The notes below the pieces were generated by a model. That model saw nothing but the letters and a program-made list of their open reading frames with translations, had not been told where the DNA came from and searched no databases. Below, in pieces: positions 11,691 through 23,701 of a stretch of DNA of 64,000 bases (its first letter is position 1; each line of letters opens with the position of its first letter). The position numbers and the translations under genes are program-made. Origin of the DNA: Allodiplogaster sudhausi (Eukaryota > Nematoda > Chromadorea > Rhabditida > Diplogasteridae); the NCBI GenBank assembly GCA_945643635.1, contig CALZFC010000133.1:302501-366500 (forward strand), read 5' to 3'.

Positions 11691-12273
11691 TACAAAATGC
11701 TCTATTTATTTTCTGGAGGAATCAAGAATTGGCGACGGCTCCATTAAAGGTAGAATTCTGGGATAGATCAATACAATTGCTGCCCAAATCCTGGCATTTC
11801 TACGGTTTGCGGCCAGAAAGAAAAAATGAGGTCTCATTGGATTTGCTATTATTGCATTTGTGGAAGACTTTCCATGTTGAAGTACTCACCCTCAAAACAC
11901 AATGTAATCCTACGGGAACTTATTTGATTGATCTTTAGTCAATATCTCTGATAGCTTGTACTTTTATTCTACTTCTTGTACTCAGTTTCATATTTTAACC
12001 ATAACATCTTATTTTAACCATAACATCGAATAAGCAAGGAAATGTTGTGCACTCTTCGTCTGCAAATGCACCAAGCACGGCCAGTTGAAAAGCAACAAGG
12101 CAGAGAATGAGAGAGATCAGGAGAACGGAGAAGAGGGAAGGAGGGAAGGGGAGGAAAAAGAATGTGGAAAGAAGGAGAAGAGACTCGGAGGAGTCAACCG
12201 AGCACCGAAAGGGCAGTCGGGTGAAATGAGCGAGAATCATTTTCTTTTTTTCTTTTTCGAGGCGGCCCTCCAA
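11691..12273 (-). pseudogene. D1': mirror copy of D1
   Basis: Reverse complement of 6288-6870 in the right arm, with no difference seen in its open frames. The same decayed family C-like blocks are present. Confidence 0.55.
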
Positions 12274-12849
12274 ATTCCAATAAAATGGACAAGCAATATC
12301 TTGTCAAGTTAATATCAAGTATTAATCCAGAATATTATTCAGAAGAAAAGAAATCTTTCACTTTCATGATATCACGTAAACTAACATTTGGGAATATTTC
12401 GGAATTTTTAAAATAATAAGATCATCATCTGGAACTTTATTGCTTAATTTATTTTCAAAACGGAATCGAACAATGAAATGATAATTGAGAAATATTAATT
12501 TTAAAGTTAAATGTTTACTTCAAAAGCTTGGAACATTTCGAGACATAACTCGGAATTGAACATGTTTTTCTGTGTGAAATGCGAACAGTCCAGAGAACGA
12601 GTTCTTCCCTTCTTCCCAACCTTTTTATGCTTGCTTTGTCTGCCAAGAACGGAAACAACGCGGATAAACATAAAACTTTTTTTTCCCCAAAACTCTAGAT
12701 AATGAAGGGGATGAGCAGAAGGAGCGAGAGGCTGAAGCACGAGAAATGGGTGTTGCCTGAATGAATGATCTCATTGAATCGAGATGATTGCCAGTAATAA
12801 AGTCTATAGCTGTAATATATATGAGCTCAATGTAGCTAAATGCCAAAAC

Positions 12850-14741
12850 TCATTGTCGACCTGAGGAGCGGCTGGGTGTGGTAGCGGGAGCAGTGGTGGT
12901 TGTGGTGGGCGGGGAGAGATCCATGCAGCAGGGATATTGAATCGAATACTTGTCACTATACACGGCATTCTCTCCATATCTCACGAAGCCATTTGGAAGG
13001 TCCTCCCAAGAATTAGCCGGCTCATTCGGCTTCCACCAAAGCTCATCCGGAACCGCGCCAACTCCTTCTCCATCGAGCATCCACTGAAGGCGGCTACGCT
13101 TGAAAGTGGCATTGTTCGCGTCCTCGCCAGGCCCAACAGTCGTGCTGCCGACGAAGCGAATCGAAACCCAGCAGTTAGCGAACTCGGCAGACTCCTGATC
13201 AGATGTCATTCATCGAGGACAGACTTTGCAAGCTGTGCAATCACATTTTTTTTTCATTTCTATTTCAAACAAATAAAAATCTCACCTTTGAGGGAATTAT
13301 GGCATGCTTGAGGCCATCCGGGCAGATCGGCCTTTCATTCCAATTGATGAAAGACTTCTCATAATAAAAGTAGGGGACGTTCTTGTACTCGCGTCCCTTG
13401 ATTGTGAGGTTATGGCGGCCGGTGTTGATAAGGGGATACTTTGGATAGGAAGCAGTTGGAGGGGAGGCAGCAGCTGAGGACTTGGAGGGCAGACGCATGC
13501 AGCAGGCTGCATCCAAATCAGCCCCCTCCGCATAAGCAGTGAGCTTTCCGCCTCTGAGCTAGACATAGTACGCCAGCTGACGGACTTTTTTCTTGTCGTT
13601 GTCCAGTCCCTTCAGATTCACATGAGAAACGTTGAAACGCTTTCCATTCAAGATCCTTAAATGAGTCAAAATCCTTATACTCGTGGTCAGAGAAGACAGA
13701 GAAGACACTGACCCGTGTATTTCTCGTCTGATACTACTAACCATTGAATTTCCTTTCCACACAAACTTCTTTCTTTTATTCAACATTTGCAATTAGATTT
13801 CGCTCTTACTTAGACACTCCAAATTTTCTCGGTTACGAACCAATGAAAGGCAAGTTTCTTGATCTCCTCCTTGACGACGTCATCGTCCTTTGCTTGCTCA
13901 TCAGTCAACAGGTCCGCACTTGAATTCGCTTCGTGTCTCGCTCCGACATAGCATCCATCTGCAAAGAAAATGAATGGGCATAAGAAATTTTTTGAGTTCA
14001 ATCGCTAAGCAGGAAAAGTGCAAGAATTGAAAATTGTGCTCAACACGCTCAAAACCTGCGGAGTTTATTGTCATAATTATATTTTATATTGTGAGAAAAA
14101 ATACCACAGTGGTCACAAAGAGAATTACAGGAAAGAATTACCAAAACGTATTACCAAAATATTGCAGGTTGGGCAAGACGGCCAGAGCAAGTCCGTACTG
14201 GCAGCCTTCGCTGGGATTTCCCTTCGTCTTGTTGAGGATGTATTCCACGTTCTAGAGAAAATATATGCTTTGCATTTATCAAAATATCTCACTACCGTTG
14301 ACCAATTTAATTTTTTTCTTAACTTTTCTATATATCACTTACGAATTCTCACAATTTTGCCTCCTTGCAAGGCAAAATTGTGCGCATTCGTAAGTGAATT
14401 CCCGGCCACTTTAATTGAATGTTTGCAATATAATCAGTAATCTTCTCATGTTTAGTGGTTGCCCAGCAGCCACCCCTGCGCATGTGTACCTCGTAGAACG
14501 CGTTGTCGATTGTCAGGTTAGAGAAGCCAATCGTGGACATACCGCGTTCATAGTAGTCGATATCCGGAGCCGAAATCTGGCCAGCTGAAAGTTGGTTAAT
14601 TTTTCTTTTTTTATACTTGAGCAATTTTTTTGCGTGAATAACATTTCAGTTTAATTGTTTCAATTAATATTCATTTTTAAACGAACCCATAATAGCGATG
14701 ATGAAAGAGAAGAGGGCCGGGATGGCCGCTTTCTTTCGCAT
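12850..14741 (-). pseudogene. A1': mirror copy of A1 with the same nonsense codon
   Basis: Exons by mirror coordinates: 14687-14741, 14490-14584, 14155-14251, 13841-13958, 13286-13655, 12850-13194. The TAG that interrupts A1 is here at 13559-13561. Translations of all exons equal those of A1. Sharing the lesion means it arose before the duplication or was spread by gene conversion. Confidence 0.8.
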
Positions 14742-14925
14742 GATTACTGAAAGAAAACAAAAGTTCGACTTTTTCACGAACATTATGTGAGCAATATTAT
14801 TAGCAAATCGCAGTAAGAAACCAGCGGTTGGAGATCCGAGAAGCGTTGGCGATAAGCAGAAGCGATGAGGGAAGAGCCGGAGAAGAACCAGAGAAGCACA
14901 ATGATTGTGGACACCAATGGGCCTA

Positions 14926-14933
14926 CTTTTATA
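14926..14933 (-). promoter_or_regulatory. TATA box of A1'
   Basis: Mirror of 3628-3635. Confidence 0.6.
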
Positions 14934-16188
14934 GGGCCGGAGGATGGAATAATTTGCGTAATTTGGGATGCAAACGAGAGAATAATTTGCAATTTTTACA
15001 TTCAGATATTATAATTTCTCCATTCTCTTGTATGCCAAGTCACGTTTTCTACTGCTGTCCACATAATATTCAGTTGCGATGCGAAAAAAGTGCGTAAGGT
15101 AAATTGCGATGGAAAACGAAACAACAACTATTAGACAATGAAAGTGCAATCTTTTTAAAACGTAAAACAAGATTTTACCTTGCACTTTTTTCAAAAAATA
15201 CTTCTTTCATTCCTATTTCATTTTTGTTATTTCGTAATGTTTCTGTAAATCAAGCGCAATGTAAAAATGAGGTCAGCTCGATCACTTTTCCCTAAATATT
15301 TTTTTTTTTCGTTCACATCTTTCATCTCATCTTTCTCTTATTCGATTATCTCATTTCTCTTTTATCTGTCGTTGAAGTCCGTACATTTTTTCTGTATCCA
15401 TGTCTTTGCAATTTCGTTGGTCTCTTGGCTTCTTGTAAATTGTGGAGACTCCTTCTTATGCTGTTGTGTGGTAAAACAATATCCGACAATGCATTGATAA
15501 AAAAATTTCCACTGTGAAATTCCCTTGAAGGGCACTTCGCAGTTTACGGTAATATATGAAAAATGAAACAACTTATCGAATAAGAAATAAGCTGATTATG
15601 GTTTGGTTGTAGCGAAGCTTTCCGGCTTCTTCGCTGTCGTTAGGGCTTGAATGGGACTGGGAACTGGCTCAAGAATGCTTTATTTAACAATCTGCCTGAC
15701 GACAGCCAAAGAATTGGGCGAGGAAAGGGAAGAGCAAACGCTCACAATGTGCAAGGCATGGCAGACTGACGCGTTAATTCTTACATGATTGCATAATTAG
15801 AATGCACTTGAGGACGACAGCCGAGAGTGCAAGGAATAAGGAAGGATGGGGGAGAAATCAGCATGAAATATTGCTTAAGTTATTTGGCTAACTGTTAGCC
15901 GTTGAGCATAAATTTGTTATTTGTTAAAAAAAAATATTGACAATTTTTACTCTACAGCAGGCTGAGCTACAGTATGCCAAGTGATCTACTGTCTCTTCGG
16001 AATTCGAATAAAGTGCCAGCAACTTGGCAAAGAAAAGAGAAAAGATATCTTACATAGTAATAAATGAATGATTGCTTGCTTCGAAACATGGATGGAGAGA
16101 TCAAGTAGAAGAATATAATATAAATCGAGGGAAAAGATCCCTCACGAGACAACCCTAAATCCCCTTTCTTCCCCTCTCAATCCACGCC
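14934..16188 (-). other. Upstream region of A1' (mirror of 2373-3627)
   Basis: Family-A 5' block. A few substitutions and 1-2 bp indels separate it from the left arm, which raises divergence above that of the inner arm. Confidence 0.5.
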
Positions 16189-16820
16189 TTCTCCTGTTCC
16201 TCTGGCTGAGGCAGAAGCGCAAAGATAACCGAGCCTTTCATGAAGAGACGTAATGAAGTCGACGGATCGAGGGCCCACCTCAAGGAAGTTTTCTTCCGCT
16301 CCCAATTACAGTTGAACACAACGGTAGATAATATAAAAAAATGTATATATTTGAAAAGAGCTTAATTTTTTGCAGATCAATTGAGAGATGTTCAGGCGAG
16401 TTAATCAAATGGCGGCCCTGACCGAGGGAACAAATGCTGGGAGAAAAGGCGGGCCGGGATCTAGGCAGACTTACCATTCTCCACGATTTACTAGGCGAGC
16501 GTGCAAAATGCAAGCTGAAAATTTAATGCATGTCTATTCTTCACTATGTGGACAAAAGCTACACTTCATAATTTATGATACGGCCGACTTTATGGTGCCA
16601 CCGTAATTTAAGATTCCACCGTACCACTTACTGCTCGGCCACCGTCTCACTGGCTGCCGACGCCAAACAAGGCAATAGATGCTGGAGCCCTGTAATGTTC
16701 TCGGTGGCCTTTGATCATTGATCTTTGGTCTTAAATGATCTTTGATCTTTAACGATCTTTGATCTTTGGTCTGCGAGATATTAAAGTGCACGTGTACCTG
16801 AAGAGTCGGCAGGTTGCGGA
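16189..16820 (-). pseudogene. GT31 remnant in the right arm
   Basis: Contains the last bases of GT31 exon 3 (RNLPTLQ, up to 16820), the following intron, then only the end of exon 5 and the final exon. The 321-bp segment with the YCSG exon and most of the DDVF exon is missing. The final-exon stop TAG of the left arm is changed to GAG here. This is a non-functional copy of the 3' end of the gene at 755-2372. Confidence 0.7.
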
Positions 16821-17782
16821 TCTACTTTTTTGGGTTCGAATAATTTGGCCATTTATTTGGCCTTGCTGCCAATTTACACTTTTTGGCGGATATATTTATT
16901 TCGATTGAGCGCAAAAATAGCTATCGGTTGATAGGTCAACCATTAAGATTGGTTTTGGCATTTTCCAGAAATGAATTTTTAAATGTCATTTTGGCCCATT
17001 GGTTGTGTATGTCTAACGTCATGGGTCGCAGGTTCAAATCCGCGCGCGTGCAAACCCTTTTGCGGGTTTTTACCACGGGAAATCTGCAAAACAAACATCG
17101 ATTCTGACCTTAGTGTGCTTCGTGGAGCAGAATGATGTATTGGATTAGTAAGAAACATTATGATTGCACGAAAAGTTGGAAAATGCGGATCTGTCTGTTT
17201 TGACTCGACCGCCATAGGAAAATCGATACTGTCATTGGTAGGGACGCCCTATCCAGATGTAATGGATGTATGTTGTAGAGAATTTTGTCGCGTACTGAAC
17301 AGTATTATCCGCATACTGTTCTCGCTGAAAACATTGAAAATACAGCGCTTTGAATATTTTTAGGTCATTTTCTGACAATTGCAGAAAAATCGAAAAATGC
17401 GTTATTTTCATGGAAATTGATATTTTTATGAAATTTTTGTAGGGAGATTTTATGAAAAGTAACAAGCTGAATCGAATGAAATCATTCATTTTATGTTACA
17501 ACAAGAATTTAACCTCTTCTTCACGCATTCCTTGAATCCGACGTGTCCGAGGTGCTCCTATTTGCGCCTATTTTTAACCCACCTAGGGAAGGGCACATGA
17601 AACGAAAAGAATATATGTTATACAGTTTTTAATGCTCTACATTGTGAGATATAAAACCCAAATACAAATGAGTATAAGGTATTTAACCGTCAAAATAAAA
17701 TATTTCAAACAATTTTTCGATGTGAAAAGAAATAGTTAACTGAAACACATCTGGGCAGTTTTGTTTAGATTCGAGCGGCGAT
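16821..17782. other. Sequence outside the palindrome without a recognised gene
   Basis: AT-rich, apart from the tRNA-like boxes. Open frames are short and show no domain, signal peptide or paralogue in the window. Confidence 0.5.
16991..17041 (+). repeat. tRNA-like A and B boxes, possible SINE or tRNA relic
   Basis: TGGCCCATTGG (A-box-like) is followed 39-40 nt from its start by GGTTCAAATCC (B-box-like). I could not fold a convincing anticodon stem or acceptor stem, so a working tRNA is unlikely. It lies just outside the palindrome. Confidence 0.3.
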
Positions 17783-18013
17783 GCTAATAAAAAAACGAAA
17801 ATTGAAAAATATTGAGCTTGAAGCGAGATACGCCTATTCATAAAATATACATATTTTCAACTGTTCACACAAAAAAAAATTTTTGAAAAAAAATATTAAC
17901 CATTTAATGTTGCTACTGGGGCCCTGTGCCATGCCTGACTATGTTTTCATACTCGAAATCCAACATCTGGATCTGGGGCAGACCCTACTGGAGGCGTACA
18001 GAGAGGCTCTCTT
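17783..18013 (+). repeat. Direct repeat copy 1 (231 bp), transposon-end-like
   Basis: Nearly identical to 19559-19790. Its right end reads ACAGAGAGGCTCTCTTAA, ending in TTAA. A related end (GAGCCTCTCCGTAAGGGC next to TTAA) occurs at 21346 and 24316 and inverted near 24615. Confidence 0.75.
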
Positions 18014-18292
18014 AATTGCGCGGCAATTCAAACATACATAATTTTTTCCATTTATATTTTCATTGTTCTTGTTTAGAATAGTCAAAATATGTTTTATATA
18101 AATTATAAATTAAAACAAAACTCTGACCTCGTCGATTTTCCTGTACTACTCTCTCCCACTTCCACCTCTTCCCTCTCTCTCCTCAACCACAACCAAGAGA
18201 AGCAGCAGAGAGAGCAGCTGCAGGAGTGCGAAGCAGACCAAGGCTGACAACCAGGCCAGACGCATTGTGAGGGACACTTTGGGGTTATCTTT

Positions 18293-18303
18293 TCTCCCTC
18301 TCC

Positions 18304-18341
<38 letters not shown>

Positions 18342-18400
18342 TTCGCTCTCTTTTTCCCTCTCTTTCTCGCTCTCTCATTTTCGTCTCTCTCTCTTTTTTT
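18293..18400. repeat. CT microsatellite
   Basis: Runs of CTCTCT broken by TTT. On the minus strand the upstream 18170-18270 can be read as a hydrophobic start (MRLAWLSALVCFALL), but no continuation was found. Confidence 0.85.
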
Positions 18401-19208
18401 TTCTGGTTCTCTCAAACATCTTTGTTTATCACTTCATCGATTCAGCCTTCTTTTCTCTCCCCTTTTATTTCCATGCCTTCAAAGCTAATAGCCAATAAAT
18501 TGTTGCTTTTTATTTCTCAAGATCAGTGAATGGAAGAGTCTTTCTTTCCTGATGGAAAGACACAATCTTTAAAAAAAAAAGCCATGAAAGCTGCGATATC
18601 CATATCAGGCCGCTGACAATGAGGGAGTACATTTTAACTTCACCTTGTCCAGTGCAATTCAGGGAAGGAGGAAGAGACGGAGAGAGAAGAAGAGAGAAGT
18701 GGAATCATCAAAGATATACTCTTTTAACTCTGAAGAATGTAGTCGCTTCTCTCTCTACACTATATGGCCATTTGTTCTTTATTCTGTAGAAAGGGCGCCA
18801 ATTAAAAAGTGTCTTTTCGGGTACTTTTTCTTTCTCGGAAAGATACGACCAAGGATTTTAGATAATTTTTTTTTCATGAAATAAATGTTTTGAATTGACA
18901 GCTCAAATAATTCAGATATGAAGGAGATGGCATCCGTTCGAACGGCTAATATGGAATCGCTCATTGAATTCGATTGATAATTTCATGTTTTTAACCAATT
19001 AAATAAAATTCAGAAATATGCACAGGGAGCAAAGTCTCGATTGTAAGCTATTCGCATACATGATTCTGTGACGTCTTCTCAATTTGCACGCAATTCATGT
19101 GATGCAAGCATTTTGACGGGAATCTTTTTTTTCTTATTTAAAAAGACAATCCCGTAATATTTTCTTTGAATTCATTGAATAGGCGTGTCGAAAAAGTCGG
19201 GAATAAAA

Positions 19209-19211
19209 GCA

Positions 19212-19303
<92 letters not shown>
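19209..19303. repeat. GA microsatellite
   Basis: GAGAGA run, complementary in type to the CT run at 18293-18400, both between the two direct repeats. Confidence 0.9.
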
Positions 19304-19558
19304 CAAATCGCCTACGCGTAGCTGGCAAAGTGTGGTGGATCCTGTTGATGATGTCGACTTCGATGTTCCAACGTATAAGATGTTCATATTCAGTAAGCTA
19401 TATGAGAGTTTTCTTGGGAAAGAAATGAGTATAACTTTAGAGTTTTATACAGCTAAATTACACGATATTCAGTATGTTATAGGAAGGCTTTTTTGGAAAA
19501 AATAAGAAAATATTATATGTATATCTTTATATAGCGTATTTGGCGAGGAGACTTAGGG

Positions 19559-19790
19559 CTAATAAAAAAACGAAAATTGAAAAATATTGAGCTTGAAGCG
19601 AGATACGCCTATTCATAAAATATACATATTTTCAACTGTTCACACAAAAAAAAATTTTTGAAAAAAAATATTAACCATTTAATGTTGCTACTGGGGCCCT
19701 GTGCCATGCCTGACTATGTTTTCATACTCGAAATCCAACATCTGGATCTGGGGCAGACCCTACTGGAGGCGTACAGAGAGGCTTTCTTAA
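19559..19790 (+). repeat. Direct repeat copy 2, ending at TTAA
   Basis: Second copy of 17783-18013. Immediately after its TTAA a related end begins in the opposite orientation (GAGAGCATGTCCGTAGG, 19793 on), so two element ends meet at one TTAA. Confidence 0.75.
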
Positions 19791-20055
19791 GAGAGCATGT
19801 CCGTAGGCTTCGAGCGCAGTCTGCCCCGGGAAAATTGTTTTCGAATTCATTAACGGAAAACATTTTGCTTATACAACTCGACCCGCTCTATTTAATGAGA
19901 CTAATTTCATCATCATCCGATTTTTTCCCTTCGGGATACACTACCGTAACCCTGAAAATTCATTGAGTCATAAATCCGTTCAAAGTATGTTTTGAGAAAC
20001 CGTCTACATATCATTCAATAGCATTTCGAAAGCTCTTCAAATTTCGTCTAGGAAC

Positions 20056-20269
20056 ATGTGTTACGAAAATTTTATTTTGGCCGAGAAAATTGGCGTTAAA
20101 TTATTTGAAGGGTCGACACACCACTTTGTGCTCATTTCTACACTCTGGAACCTAGATAGAAAGAAAGAGCGTGAAATTTGCTATCAAAAATCCGAGCGTA
20201 CCAATTTTTGCTATGACGCGAGTAATACGCGCGAGTCGGTCAAAATGGCACATTTTCGGCCGCCGAAGC
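20056..20269 (+). repeat. Dispersed repeat abutting family A fragment A3
   Basis: Its last part (GTCGGTCAAAATGGCACATT and TTCGGCCGCCGAAGC) matches, inverted, the stretch at about 40945-40995 upstream of A8. The sequence GGTCAAAATGG followed by a near-complementary CCATTTT-type half can form a hairpin. Family A homology starts at 20270. Confidence 0.5.
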
Positions 20270-20342
20270 ATACTAGAGCAATTTTTTGCTTGAATATTAC
20301 TTTAGTTTAATTGTTTCAATTAATATTCATTTTAAAACAAAC

Positions 20343-20397
20343 CCATAATAGCGATGATGAAAGAGAAGAGGGCCGCAAAGGCTGCTTTGTTTCGCAT
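20343..20397 (-). pseudogene. A3: family A exon 1 only
   Basis: 55-bp signal-peptide exon (MRNKAAFAALFSF on the minus strand) with the usual acceptor and TATA box, but intron 1 runs into an unrelated repeat at 20269. No exons 2-6 follow. Likely dead. Confidence 0.8.
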
Positions 20398-20580
20398 GAT
20401 TACTGAAAGAAAACATATGTTCGATTTTTAACGAACATTATGTGAGCAATATTATTTGCAAATTGCAGTAAGACATCAGCGGGCGGAGATCCGAGAAGCG
20501 TTGGCGATAAGCAGAAGCGGTGAGGGAAGAGTCGGAGAAGAACCAGAGAAGCACAATGATTGTGGACACCATTGGGCCGT

Positions 20581-20588
20581 CTTTTATA
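20581..20588 (-). promoter_or_regulatory. TATA box of A3
   Basis: TATAAAAG on the minus strand in the conserved GGCCC context. Confidence 0.55.
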
Positions 20589-21551
20589 GGGCCGGAGGAT
20601 CGAATAATTTGCGTAATTTGGGATGCAAAGGAGGGAAAAATGCAGTTCTTATATATAGATATTATAATTCCTACATTCTCTTGTATTCCAAGTCACGTTT
20701 TCTACTGCTGTCCACATAATATTCAGTTGCGATGAGGAAAAGTGGGTAAGATAAATAGAAATGGAAAACACAATAACAACAAATTGACAATGAAAGTGCA
20801 ATCTTCTTAAAACATAAAAGCACGCTTTACCTTGCACTTTTTTCACAAACACTTTGTACATGCTAATTTGACTTTTGTAATTTCATAATGCTTCTGTAAA
20901 TCGAGCGTAATGTAAAAATGAGGTTGAGTTGCTGTCAGTTCGATCACTTTTCCTCAAATCGTTTTTTTTATCCACCACTTTCTTCTCGTCTTTCTTTTAC
21001 TCGAGGATCGCATCATTTTGTTATCTGTCGTTGAAGTCCTCACTTTTTATCCTTTCCCAATCTCTGTCTTTGCAATTTCGTCGGTCTCTAAGCTTCTTGT
21101 TCATGAAAATTGCGGCGACTTTATCTCATGTTGTTATGTGATAAAACAGTATCCAACAATGCATTGATAAAAAATATTTCCAAAATAAAATTCCCCTGAA
21201 GGGCTCTTTGCAGTTTACGGTGATATATGAAAAAATGAAACAACTTATCGAATAAGAAATAAGCTGATTATGGTTTGGTTGTAGCGAAGCTTTCCGCCTT
21301 CTTCGCTGTCGTTAGTTTGAATGGGAATGGGAACGCTTTATTTAATAGAGCCTCTCCGTAAGGGCCGAGGTATCCCTGCCCCGGGGGAAAGTGTTGGATT
21401 TTGGTAACCAAAATTTTATGAGGAGTACCCACTTGCATTGTAAAAGAAATAGTGGGATCAAATTTGTTATAAAAAATTTTTTCTTGCCAGTGGGTGCAAA
21501 AGTAAGGCTAATATTTGAGTGTCCATAACTTCCTTAAAACTTAATATTTTT

Positions 21552-22193
21552 CAGTTTTTTTTTCTCATTCGAATACACACAAAAACGTAATAGGAAGTGT
21601 TTTTTGAAAATTTCATTCTTGACCAGTTTTAGGCATTTTTCTGTTTCCGAAATTGGTTTTTTGGACATTTCAACTATTTTACGGCAGGCGCACGGGCCAA
21701 CGAATAGTTTATAAGAAAGAGGAGAAAAAACTACATAAGATTTGTTCTTATGAAGAAAATCGAAGGATATTCATTTTACGAAATTTTGACTTGAACCTGG
21801 TGCACTCGCGTTCTTGCTCGTTTTGATGAAACTGAATAATTATTTTCAAAGCTTTGTTTTTTGGGATAATATCGATGTCGATATATTAGCCATTAAATTC
21901 TCTACCAGAAAAGGTATCTATCACCGATATACGTATTACCTTGGGACTCAGAGAATGCAATTATATGTTTTTCGAAAAAAAATAATTCAATGATAACTAA
22001 TGAAACCCTCATTTTTAGTCCACAGAGGTGGCCAGTCGAAGCAATTCTCCATATCATAAGATAGAGCGAAGAATTCTGCATAACATATTCCCTTTTCGAG
22101 GAATTTGAAGGATATACATTTTCTTTTTTCTATCAATATAGAAGTCTTTCCACGTCATGCAATATAGAAGTCTTTCCACGTTTTCCACAAACT
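21552..22193. other. AT-rich sequence between A3 block and A4
   Basis: No gene recognised. It borders the transposon-end-like sequence on the left and the broken exon 6 of A4 on the right. A direct duplication of about 25 bp (GAAGTCTTTCCACG) occurs at 22141-22181. Confidence 0.5.
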
Positions 22194-23701
22194 CCTGAAG
22201 AAAAGAGAGCTACACTTTATTCCATTCAATGAGGAGATTCTTGTGCATTTAAATTTTCTCATTAAAAAATAACCTTTGAAGGGATTATGGCATGCTTGAG
22301 GCCATCCGGGCACATCTGCGTTTCATTTGGATTAGAGAACGGCTTTTGAGAATAAAAATATGGAACGTTCTTGTACTCGCGTCCCTGGATGGTGAGGTCA
22401 TGACGGCCGGTGTTGATAAGGGGAAACTGTGGATAGGAAGCAGTTCGAGGGGAGGCAGCAGCTGAGGACTTGGAGGGCAGACGCATGCAGCAGGCACTAT
22501 CCTTATGAGTCGCCAAATATGGCGTGAGCGTTCCGTATTTGTCGTGCCAGACATTATAAGCCAGCTGACGGACCTTGGTCTTGTCGCCGCTTATTTTGTG
22601 CAGGTCCACATAAGAAACGTTGAAACGCTTTCCACTCCTTAAAATGGTTAATTTGAAGCCAAAACTGTGAACCGAAAAACCACTTTTTTTATAAAGACTT
22701 TTTTTCGTGTTTTTAAATATTTGCCATGCGTGATCAGAGACTTGACCCTTGTATTTCTTGTCTGATATTACAACTAGCCACTGAATTTCCTTACCACAAA
22801 CTTCTTTCTTATAAGCAACATTAAATTTCGCTCATAATTAGACCCTCCAAATTTCCTCGGTTACGAACCAAAGAAAGTCAAGCTTCTTAATCTATTGCTT
22901 GACGAAGTTTTCGTCCTTTGCCTCAGTTTCGTTCAACAGCGCCGCACTCGAATTCGCTTCGTGTCTCACTCCGACAATACACCCATCTGCAAAGGCAGTG
23001 AATGGGCTTATGAGGTTTTGCACTTTTCTGACATTTAAAAGTGGGAGAATTTAAAATTGTGCTCAACACCTTCATATATTATTTTCATATAAGATTTAAC
23101 TTGGTGATTAAAAAAACAGCGTTACAAGGAAAATGGTCGCGATTTTTCTTCACAAATTCATGGCTGGGAAACACGGCTAAAACGAGTCCGTGCTGGCATC
23201 CTTCACTGGGATCTCCCATCGTGTAGTTGAAGACATACTCCACACTCTGGAGAAAATATCATTTGCATTTTGATTCGTTCTTCTGATCGTTTACTCAAGC
23301 GTCGGATTATTTTTAGTAGCATCTCATTAAATCTCATGCACTCTAGCTCTCGTGTGAAAAATGGCGCGAATTCATTAAATGAATTTTCGGCAGCTTTACT
23401 TGAGTTTTGACAACATAATTATTCCTGAAACATCTAAATTTTCGCCCGCGAACCTCATAGACGGTGTTGTTGATTGTCAGGTTAGAGAAGCCAATCGTGG
23501 ACATGCCGCGTTCATAGTAGTCGAGGTCCGTCGCTGAAATCTGGCCAGCTGAAAGATGGTTAATTTTTTTTTTATACTAGAGCAATTTTTTGCTTGAATA
23601 TTACTTTAGTTTAATTGTTTCAATTAATATTCATTTTAAAACAAACCCATAATAGCGATGATGAAAGAGAAGAGGGCCGCGAAGGCTGCTTTGTTTCGCA
23701 T
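22194..23701 (-). pseudogene. A4: family A, stop in exon 4 and lost exon 6
   Basis: Minus-strand exons: 23647-23701 (signal peptide), 23454-23548 (NLTINNT), from 23246 to about 23154 (VEYVFNYTMGDPSEGC), 22869-22986 (GCIVGVRHEANSS), 22274-22637 (RQLAYNVW, SACCMRLPSK, CPDGLKHAI). Exon 4 has TAG at 22892-22894 where paralogues have Glu (E-E-I-K-K). Exon 5 begins with a 6-nt in-frame deletion. Exon 6 starts at a normal acceptor (22194) but after about four codons runs into foreign sequence, so the second module is cut. The exon 3 donor is the odd TTT|GTGAAG also seen in A2'. Confidence 0.75.

Larger units (their letters stand above)
9953..16820. repeat. Right arm of large inverted duplication
   Basis: Reverse complement of the left arm, 6868 bp, without the 321-bp segment found at 1740-2060. 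It ends at 16820, after which the sequence has no relation to bases before 1422. The spacer 8609-9952 is the 3' half of gene A2 on the minus strand. So the right side is the more complete A2 locus, and the left arm looks like a fold-back copy starting in A2 intron 2. Confidence 0.97.
20270..21551 (-). repeat. Copy 1 of the family-A 5' segment (A3 region)
   Basis: Inverted counterpart of 24420-25701; coordinates sum to 45971. Holds A3 exon 1, its promoter, the upstream block and, beyond TTTAATAGAGCCTCTCC at 21340, a transposon-end-like sequence. Confidence 0.9.

Noticed and set aside
1422..16820. Treating the palindrome as a plain assembly artefact
   Set aside because: The arms differ by a 321-bp indel, several small indels and substitutions, and the spacer continues a gene of one arm. 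An artefact joining two haplotypes is still possible and is listed for checking.
16991..17060. A functional tRNA gene
   Set aside because: Box-like motifs are present but anticodon and acceptor stems do not pair well; kept only as a low-confidence relic.
18103..18415. Minus-strand hydrophobic start (MRLAWLSALVCFALL) as a secreted-protein exon
   Set aside because: It reads straight out of a GA/CT repeat and no continuing exon or paralogue was found.
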